From JAZDRH01 sp047470865 (GTDB lineage: Bacteria > Pseudomonadota > Gammaproteobacteria > Pseudomonadales > Pseudomonadaceae): 11,403 nucleotides of DNA. Made by a program: the position numbers and the translations under genes. The notes beneath the pieces are model-generated. The model saw nothing but the letters and a program-made list of their open reading frames with translations. It did no database searches and had not been told where the DNA came from. Shown one piece after another: positions 7,219-11,403 of the stretch (position 1 is the stretch's first letter; every line of letters starts with the position of its first letter). The DNA lies in contig NZ_JAZDRH010000047.1 of the NCBI RefSeq assembly GCF_047470865.1, positions 1 to 11,403 on the forward strand. The letters run 5' to 3'.

Positions 7219-7896
7219 TTAAACCTCCAGTCCTAAGGCTTTAGGAAAGAGCAGATTATTTTCTAAATGAATGTGCTGCATTAAATCTACTTTTAATTCA
7301 TTAAGTCCTAAATACAACGCTTTCCATGTGCTGCAAGCATCTGCAGGTGGTTGCATACCATGGGTGAGCATCTTCAGTTGCTCTAACACCTCGCCATGTT
7401 GTTTATGTTCAAATCGCATAACCTGAATCGGCCCACCCGCTTTATTTCCTTGTCCCCGATTAATCATCGGAAATAAAATCATTTCCTCTTTCTGCATATG
7501 TTTGTCTAAATCATCTAGCATTTGAGTAAGCAATTGACTTAGATGCTTAGGGCATTCCTCTCGATTTTTATGTACCTGCTCAACACGCTCAGCAAGACGA
7601 ATTAACTCAGGCAATTGTGTTCGGTGTACAGCATGATAACGCAGCAAAATATGCTCAATTAATTGCTCATTAGAGGCTAAATTCCAATCGTTACTTGCTG
7701 AGTATGCTTCTGCTTGTAAGTTAGCAAGCTGGCTTGCTATTTGCTCAGGATCTAAGCCTTGTTCTGTTGCAGCTTGGCGCAAGCTTTTATGGCCAGCACA
7801 GCAAAAATCAAGGTTCAACGCATGGAAAATTTGAGTAGCCTGTGGAATTTGGGTAGCTATAGATCCTAAGGAGTTATCAAGTAAAAGGGCGGGCAT
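7219..7896 (-). CDS. RIC/YtfE-type di-iron protein for repair of iron-sulfur clusters
   Basis: A 225-aa cytoplasmic protein of the YtfE/ScdA/DnrN (RIC) family, which protects or repairs iron centres after nitrosative damage. The N-terminal ScdA_N/DUF542 domain carries LDFCCAGHKSL (C32, C33). The C-terminal hemerythrin-like four-helix domain has candidate di-iron ligands H88 (RYHAVHR), H133 and E137 (DKHMQKEE), H164 (FEHKQH), and H208 and E212 (QHIHLENNLLFP), each offset by four from E. coli YtfE. I chose the ATG at 7894-7896 (MPALLLDN): AAGGA lies about 9 nt upstream, DUF542 begins right after it, and a longer frame back to 7947 would run through the sigma54 promoter. It is the first gene of ric-norB, so detoxification and repair are made together. 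Confidence 0.93.
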   Translation of the reverse strand: MPALLLDNSLGSIATQIPQATQIFHALNLDFCCAGHKSLRQAATEQGLDPEQIASQLANLQAEAYSASNDWNLASNEQLIEHILLRYHAVHRTQLPELIRLAERVEQVHKNREECPKHLSQLLTQMLDDLDKHMQKEEMILFPMINRGQGNKAGGPIQVMRFEHKQHGEVLEQLKMLTHGMQPPADACSTWKALYLGLNELKVDLMQHIHLENNLLFPKALGLEV

Positions 7897-7930
7897 ATGA
7901 GTTTCCTTGTGCTTTATTTTACATAAGTAA

Positions 7931-7946
7931 AGCAAGCAGCATGCCA
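7931..7946 (-). promoter_or_regulatory. Sigma54 (-24/-12) promoter of ric-norB
   Basis: On the minus strand TGGCATGCTGCTTGCT matches the sigma54 consensus TGGCAC-N5-TTGCW except for one position of the -24 element, with correct spacing. It predicts a start near 7920 and a leader of about 24 nt. A sigma54-dependent NorR is encoded divergently and NorR-type sites lie upstream, which makes this the expected NO-inducible promoter. Confidence 0.88.
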
Positions 7947-7955
7947 ATCTACCTA

Positions 7956-7969
7956 GTGATAAGAATCAA
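7956..7969. promoter_or_regulatory. FNR/ANR-type box between ric and norR
   Basis: GTGATAAGAATCAA matches TTGAT-N4-ATCAA in nine of ten fixed positions. Its centre (7962.5) is about 42 bp from the predicted ric-norB start near 7920 and about 40 bp from the norR start near 8002, so it sits near the class II position for both directions. A poor -10, TTTACT (7926-7931, minus strand), could serve a sigma70 start for ric-norB. The box is also close to the -24 element, so it could instead affect sigma54 polymerase. The role is inferred. Confidence 0.6.
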
Positions 7970-7987
7970 GGGGGCTATTAGTAGAAA

Positions 7988-8000
7988 GGTATAATCTACC
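7988..8000. promoter_or_regulatory. NorR binding site 1
   Basis: GGTATAATCTACC fits the NorR core GT-N7-AC, and the palindrome extends to GGTA/TACC. It covers the TATAAT -10 of norR, so NorR bound here should hinder its own gene while serving as an enhancer for the sigma54 promoter about 45 bp away. Confidence 0.75.
7990..7995 (+). promoter_or_regulatory. -10 element of norR
   Basis: A consensus TATAAT puts the norR start near 8002 with a leader of about 28 nt. No good -35 is visible, which would suit activator help from the upstream FNR-type box. The element lies wholly inside NorR site 1. Confidence 0.6.
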
Positions 8001-8012
8001 TTGCAACTATCT

Positions 8013-8025
8013 GGTCGGAACTACC
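8013..8025. promoter_or_regulatory. NorR binding site 2
   Basis: GGTCGGAACTACC fits GT-N7-AC with GGT/ACC arms. It is centred 25 bp from site 1, in the norR leader just before the start codon. Confidence 0.75.
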
Positions 8026-8029
8026 CTTT

Positions 8030-9568
8030 ATGGTATATTTTACCTCATTGTATCATCAGCTTTATACCGATTTAGCCTTAGAGCTGGAACCAGCCGTTCG
8101 TATGCAGCGCTTAGTGAATTTATTGCAAGCGCAGTTTGCTGGTAGCGCTGTTGTATTGTTGCAACTAGATGGTGAATATCTACGTCCTAAAGCGGCAGTA
8201 GGATTACCACATGAAGTACTAGGGCGTAGTTTTGTGGTACAGCATCATCCACGCCTTGCAGAAATTCTTAAACAAAGTACAGCAGTGCAGTTTGCTCATG
8301 AAAGTACACTACCAGATCCTTATGACGGTTTATTACAAGAAAACCCTACTCAGCCTTTGCCAGTGCATGATTGTGTTGGTATTAGCCTTTATTGTGCAGG
8401 GCGTTGTTGGGGCGTACTCACCTTAGACGCATTACCTCCCACCCGTTTTAGCCTTGAAGTATTAACGTTATTAGAAGAAATTAAGCCTTTAATTGAGGTT
8501 GTACTGCGCATCTGCAAGCTGGAAAGTGAGTTATCCAGCATGCGCTTAGCCTGGCGCGAAAACATTAATCATACGGAAGAAACAACAGGTGGTATTTTGG
8601 GCGAAAGTGCCGCCATCAAGCACTTACTTAATGAGCTTAGTGTTGTTGCAGAGTCAGACCTTCCCGTACTTTTACAGGGTGAAACAGGGGTAGGTAAAGA
8701 ACTCTTCGCTCGCTGGTTACATAGCCATTCGCAACGTAAAGACAAAGCACTTATTTATGTTAACTGCGCTGCGCTACCTGAAGCGCTTGCTGAAAGCGAA
8801 TTATTTGGTCATGTAAAAGGGGCTTTTTCTGGGGCCGTTAACCATCGTCAAGGACGTTTTGAGGCAGCCCATAATGGTACTTTATTTTTAGACGAAATAG
8901 GAGAGCTACCACTATCTATACAGGCAAAATTATTGCGTGCTTTACAAAATGGTGAAGTACAACGCCTAGGCGAAGATCAGCCGCATTATGTCAACGTACG
9001 CTTAATTACAGCAACAAATAGACAGTTAAGTGATGAAGTAAAAGCAGGCAACTTTCGTGCAGACTTATATCACCGGCTGTCGGTCTATCCAGTGGCTATT
9101 CCAGCATTACGTGATAGAGCGCATGATATCCTATTATTGGCAGGGCATTTTTTAGAAATTAATAGAGCACGTTTAGGCTTGCGCTGTTTACGCTTAACAA
9201 CGCAAGCCCAGCAAGCATTGCAGAGCTACACTTGGCCAGGTAATGTACGTGAACTTGAGCATGTTATTAGTCGTGCAGCATTAAAGGCATTTAGCCGAGC
9301 GGGCTCACGTACTGAAATGTTAAGTATAGAGACACAGTGGTTAGATCTTGACTTGACCTTACCGAATGGTGCAATAAATAAAATAGCTACCCTAGAGTCT
9401 AATTACAGCTATACTCAAGAATCATTTAAAAACGCTGTAGAAAATTATCAACGTAAACTTATTAGTGCTGCCTTATCTGAACATAAGGGCAACTGGGCAA
9501 GCGCTGCGCGTGCTTTAGCACTGGACCCAAGTAATCTACGAAAATTAGCGAAACGATTGCAAATTTAA
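8030..9568 (+). CDS. norR: NO-responsive sigma54 transcriptional activator NorR
   Basis: A 512-aa bacterial enhancer-binding protein. The N-terminal GAF domain (about 1-170) would hold the non-haem iron that binds NO; likely ligands are D99 (DPYDG), H113 and C115 (HDCVGISL) and D133 (TLDAL), close to the E. coli NorR positions. The AAA+ domain (about 187-420) has Walker A GETGVGKE (217-224), the sigma54-contact loop as GAFSGA (264-269, usually GAFTGA), Walker B TLFLDE (284-289) and arginine-finger candidates in FRADLYHRLS. A Fis-type helix-turn-helix lies at about 475-512 (HKGNWASAARAL, then LRKLAKRL). It is divergent from ric-norB, and its start region holds its own candidate binding sites. 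The ATG at 8030 fits the family N-terminus; the Shine-Dalgarno is weak (CGGA about 10 nt upstream). Full length, so likely functional. Confidence 0.97.
   Translation: MVYFTSLYHQLYTDLALELEPAVRMQRLVNLLQAQFAGSAVVLLQLDGEYLRPKAAVGLPHEVLGRSFVVQHHPRLAEILKQSTAVQFAHESTLPDPYDGLLQENPTQPLPVHDCVGISLYCAGRCWGVLTLDALPPTRFSLEVLTLLEEIKPLIEVVLRICKLESELSSMRLAWRENINHTEETTGGILGESAAIKHLLNELSVVAESDLPVLLQGETGVGKELFARWLHSHSQRKDKALIYVNCAALPEALAESELFGHVKGAFSGAVNHRQGRFEAAHNGTLFLDEIGELPLSIQAKLLRALQNGEVQRLGEDQPHYVNVRLITATNRQLSDEVKAGNFRADLYHRLSVYPVAIPALRDRAHDILLLAGHFLEINRARLGLRCLRLTTQAQQALQSYTWPGNVRELEHVISRAALKAFSRAGSRTEMLSIETQWLDLDLTLPNGAINKIATLESNYSYTQESFKNAVENYQRKLISAALSEHKGNWASAARALALDPSNLRKLAKRLQI
8032..8044. promoter_or_regulatory. 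NorR binding site 3, overlapping the norR start
   Basis: GGTATATTTTACC has the same GGT-N7-ACC form, 19 bp from site 2 centre to centre. It begins at the last base of the norR ATG and runs over codons 2-5. Three sites match the number at the E. coli norR-norV promoter. The coding constraint makes this one less certain than sites 1 and 2. Confidence 0.6.
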
Positions 9569-9575
9569 GATCTAC

Positions 9576-9626
9576 AAGGAGGTAGTCAATATCATGTTTA
9601 TCAGAATAAAATGCATTTTAAATTAA
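9576..9626 (+). other. Strong Shine-Dalgarno with 10-codon frame behind norR
   Basis: AAGGAGGT (9576-9583) is the best Shine-Dalgarno in this part of the window, 10 nt before an ATG (9594) that gives only MFIRIKCILN and a stop. It may be the stub of a gene once downstream of norR that was replaced by the AT-rich accessory segment, or a small leader peptide. The frame contains the 14-bp palindrome TAAAATGCATTTTA (9607-9620). Confidence 0.4.
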
Positions 9627-9653
9627 AAGTGCAATGATAAAATAGATAGTTTT

Positions 9654-9675
9654 TATAATATACTTTAAGCAAAGG
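9654..9675 (+). promoter_or_regulatory. -10 and ribosome binding site of the DUF6708-like gene
   Basis: A consensus TATAAT lies at 9654-9659, 24 nt before the ATG, with no good -35. AAAGG at 9671-9675 is 8 nt from the ATG and is the likely ribosome binding site; a second AAGG touches the ATG directly and is too close to work. Confidence 0.45.
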
Positions 9676-9683
9676 TATCAAGG

Positions 9684-10595
9684 ATGAGTTTTTTAGCTAA
9701 AAAAGAATTAGATGATGATTCAGTTGTAAAGTATTTATCTTGTGGTGAAATAGAAAACTGTGAAAGTTTTGAATTTAATGATAATGTTGTTTATTCTGAT
9801 TTAAATAACTTACAATTAATATGTTCTACTTATAAAGGAATAGGTACAGGGTTAGATATTGATAGAACTTTTTATTTACTGGTTACTTCTTGTGGAGGGT
9901 TGGCTGCAATACTTTTTATACTTATCAATAAAAGTAATTGGTCTCAACATATTCTTGAGCTTGGAATGGGACTATGTTTGTTCATACCTTGGCTTGTATG
10001 TTATTTAAAATATAGAACTCAGTTTTTATGCGACACAATACTATTCAAAAGATCGGAAGGTCAAATAATATTTTCGGATAAAAATGAAATAATTCAGGCT
10101 AAATACACTAATATTTTGTTTACATTAGAAACAAATATTTATAATCCATTTCAATACTCAATTTATGGTTATATTTTGGAAAATGGCGGAAAAATTAAAT
10201 GTAGTTTTATGCTGGGCGAATGCTCACGAAAAATAGAAGAAGTAAAAGCTTATTGGAATGCAATAAATAGGTACATGACACAGCCTGATGAAGTTGTAAC
10301 AGAGTTATTAAACGGAGTGGAAATTAATTACCCTATTATTACTGATCGTGAAACATTTAGGTTTTCTATATTATATGTGCTCCGAGATTGCTTTAAAATG
10401 AAGCGCTTAAAATGGATTTTGTTTTTATTTTATCTGTTTTGGGGATGCTCGAGAAAAATTGCAATGTCTTTTAGAAAGCAACCTATTATGCTGCAAGAGA
10501 TTGAGCAGTATGAAGATAAACAACAGCTTAAATATAATACAGAAAAAATGTCTAAAATAACATGGAAGACGTTCCATAATAAGGAGAAGGCCTGA
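9684..10595 (+). CDS. Membrane protein resembling DUF6708 (T6SS-associated) family
   Basis: A 303-aa protein with no signal peptide. Two strong hydrophobic segments at about 62-82 and 90-109 form a hairpin, and a shorter one lies near 243-254 (WILFLFYLFWG). Between them is a cytosolic or periplasmic domain resembling DUF6708: TILFKRSEGQIIF (about 118-130), then NPFQYSIYGYILENGGK (154-170) and YWNAINRYMTQPDEVV (190-205), the last like the family's WEYIRRYM..GPE segment. I assign this from memory of the pattern, not a search. DUF6708 genes commonly neighbour T6SS effectors, and an effector-like remnant lies 220 bp downstream. The biochemical role is unknown. The gene is much more AT-rich than norR and uses many ATA, AAA and TTA codons, suggesting separate origin. 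Its last codons overlap a transposase fragment on the other strand, so the C-terminus may not be original. Confidence 0.65.
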   Translation: MSFLAKKELDDDSVVKYLSCGEIENCESFEFNDNVVYSDLNNLQLICSTYKGIGTGLDIDRTFYLLVTSCGGLAAILFILINKSNWSQHILELGMGLCLFIPWLVCYLKYRTQFLCDTILFKRSEGQIIFSDKNEIIQAKYTNILFTLETNIYNPFQYSIYGYILENGGKIKCSFMLGECSRKIEEVKAYWNAINRYMTQPDEVVTELLNGVEINYPIITDRETFRFSILYVLRDCFKMKRLKWILFLFYLFWGCSRKIAMSFRKQPIMLQEIEQYEDKQQLKYNTEKMSKITWKTFHNKEKA

Positions 10596-10689
10596 GCAGC
10601 CTAGCAATTTCGCGCAGACTCAGTTCTTGTAGTAGGCCTATTCTGATCCTAATTCGTTCATCAAGGCTAAGTTCTGTTATACCTACCAC
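10591..10689 (-). pseudogene. Transposase N-terminal helix-turn-helix fragment (IS30-like)
   Basis: The minus strand reads VVGITELSLDERIRIRIGLL followed by QELSLREIARLLR. The pattern of LSLDERIRI followed by LSLREIARLL is that of the N-terminal helix-turn-helix of IS30-type transposases (LSLEERIRI...LSIREIAR.LGRSPSTISRE). It breaks off where GRSPSTIS would follow, at the end of the DUF6708-like gene. A GTG at 10687-10689 could be the old start. An IS21- or IS481-type source is possible. Only about 33 codons remain. Confidence 0.55.
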
Positions 10690-10818
10690 ATTGGTCAGGT
10701 GTCGCAGTCAGAATTTGAGCCCTCCGTGCTTCGGATGGAAGCTACAGCCTCGGTTCAGTTTCAGATGTTCTATTGAGGTATTGACTGAAGTTATGCAAAA
10801 AGAACAGTCGATGAGTAA
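10690..10818. other. Unassigned junction DNA between mobile-element debris and toxin remnant
   Basis: About 130 bp, visibly richer in G+C than the DUF6708-like gene. It holds a small hairpin-like pair, CCCTCCG/CGGATGG (10720-10737, one mismatch). A plus-strand frame is open from about 10691 to 10858 without a recognisable start or family. It is probably stitched from inserted fragments; no function can be given. Confidence 0.4.
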
Positions 10819-11124
10819 TACTGGGCCATCATCAATTCATCAAATGTGCTGCACTTAGATCTTAAATCCGCCGGGAAAAGCGCTTGCGGAACTGCCTTAA
10901 TGTTAGGCGAGTTCGGGTTGGTTACAGTATTTACAACACCTTGGACAGTTCTAATATTCATAACTATTGGTATTTTGGAGAATATTTATTTAACCATGGA
11001 AGATGACAAATTAAAAGTTTGGTTGCAAAGAATGTACTGGGCATCTGAACAAAATAAATTCGTACCTTATAGAAATATGGAAGAAGAAATGGCAAGCTTA
11101 AAATTAATCACAGAGCATGCATAA
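10819..11124 (+). pseudogene. C-terminal remnant resembling VasX/BTH_I2691-type T6SS effectors
   Basis: The frame is open from 10819; the first usable start is GTG at 10846, giving 92 aa. It has a hydrophobic stretch, LMLGEFGLVTVFTTPWTVLI then FITIGILENIYL, followed by a charged tail: DDKLKVWLQRMYW, then YRNMEEEMASLKLI. This ordering (membrane segment with PW, short acidic turn, KLxxWLxR, then a tail with EEEMAxL) is what I recall from the extreme C-terminus of large pore-forming VasX/BTH_I2691-type effectors. Those proteins are typically close to 1000 aa, so nearly all of the gene is missing. No Shine-Dalgarno precedes the GTG. I conclude it is a 5'-deleted remnant; a small independent membrane protein is the alternative. 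Confidence 0.5.
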
Positions 11125-11255
11125 TGAATAAGTTTTTCTATATTTTATGCTTAATAACGAATTCTTGCTTGGCAGTTTCGTTTTCGGAGTTAGAGTTTAA
11201 TGAAAATGAAAAGTCATATTGTAATCCCCCCATTTTCCACAGTGCTCATCTGTAG
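11124..11255 (+). pseudogene. Start of an exported-protein gene interrupted by an IS3-family end
   Basis: The ATG overlaps the stop of the preceding remnant by one base (TAATG), a layout typical of coupled effector and partner genes. The first 20 residues form a signal peptide (MNKFFYILCLITNSCLAVSF) with possible cleavage after CLA. The mature part begins SELEFNENEKSYC and then runs into the IS end at 11220, reaching a TAG after 43 codons. Only about 32 codons are original. A cognate immunity or accessory protein of the upstream effector is plausible from position, but no family can be named. Confidence 0.55.
11220..11242 (-). repeat. Right terminal end of the right-hand IS3-family element
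   Basis: TGTAATCCCCCCATTTTCC lies 17 bp beyond the transposase stop and resembles the end at 410 read inward (TGGTAATCCTCCCATT). It marks where the exported-protein gene is cut. The other end lies outside the window. Confidence 0.6.
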
Positions 11256-11258
11256 AAT

Positions 11259-11403
11259 TTAAGCTGCCTGTAATAGCTGCCTTGGCGGTACTCCTCCGAT
11301 AGCAGTGTGAGGGCGTTCGTTGTTATACGTCCAAAGCCATTGTGTAGCAAGTTCTTGAGCCTGTTCAATGCTGTCAAAGATGTTTAAATCTAACCATTCA
11401 TGA
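11259..11403 (-). CDS. IS3-family transposase, C-terminal part (runs off window)
   Basis: Minus-strand translation gives HEWLDLNIFDSIEQAQELA, then TQWLWTYNNERPHTAIGGVP and PRQLLQAA, with TAA at 11259-11261. This is the conserved C-terminal end of the IS3-family rve/DDE integrase domain (WLW.YN..RPH.A.GG..P). About 47 codons are inside the window without a stop, so this copy may be intact beyond 11403. It shares roughly half its residues with the left remnant, so the two are related but distinct elements. Confidence 0.88.
   Translation of the reverse strand, partial: HEWLDLNIFDSIEQAQELATQWLWTYNNERPHTAIGGVPPRQLLQAA

Noticed and set aside
8232..8426. Plus-strand 64-codon frame inside norR
   Set aside because: It is an alternative frame of the GAF-domain coding region, with no ribosome site or family signal.
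10425..10607. Minus-strand frame of 60 codons at the end of the DUF6708-like gene
   Set aside because: It runs antisense to the gene in AT-rich DNA; its hydrophobic look comes from A-rich sequence on the other strand.
1..11403. CRISPR arrays, tRNA or rRNA genes, riboswitches, phage attachment sites
   Set aside because: No regularly spaced repeats, no tRNA-like cloverleaf with a T-loop signature, and no conserved riboswitch core were seen on either strand.

Overview
The window looks like chromosome from an AT-rich gammaproteobacterium, probably Pseudomonadales-like. NorR, RIC (YtfE-type), quinol-type NorB and a NirK with a cytochrome c tail all resemble gammaproteobacterial denitrification and NO-detoxification proteins. 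The flanks carry IS debris and fragments that look like type VI secretion (T6SS) cargo. Genus-level placement is inference only.

Layout. Positions 1-410 hold the decayed 3' end of an IS3-family element. It abuts a minus-strand gene for an unrecognised exported protein of 347 aa (411-1454). An AT-rich gap (1455-1936) and a strong hairpin (1937-1970) follow. Positions 1977-9568 are an intact nitrite/NO respiration block: minus-strand nirK-nirV-sco (4742 to 1977), minus-strand ric-norB (7896 to 4965), and divergent norR (8030-9568). The right flank (9568-11403) is AT-rich and scrambled. It holds a strong Shine-Dalgarno in front of a 10-codon frame, a membrane protein resembling the DUF6708 family, a helix-turn-helix fragment of a transposase, a C-terminal remnant resembling VasX/BTH_I2691-type T6SS effectors, a signal-peptide gene cut by an IS end, and the 3' end of a second IS3-family transposase running off the window.

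How the genes work together. NirK reduces nitrite to NO in the periplasm. NirV and the SCO protein are probable accessory or copper-handling factors. Quinol-fed NorB reduces NO to N2O in the inner membrane. RIC protects or repairs nitrosylated iron centres. NorR senses NO through its GAF domain. No nitrate or N2O reductase is visible, so the window encodes a truncated nitrite-to-N2O pathway.

Control is unusually readable. The 134 bp between the ric and norR start codons hold a near-perfect sigma54 promoter for ric-norB, an FNR/ANR-type box, a consensus -10 for norR, and two GGT-N7-ACC NorR sites; a third such site overlaps the norR start codon. nirK has a perfect TTGAT-N4-ATCAA box. The simplest reading is low-oxygen control of both units, plus NO-dependent activation of ric-norB and NorR autoregulation.

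No wholly novel system is established. The most notable points are the compact dual promoter and the T6SS-like debris bounded by inward-facing IS3 ends.
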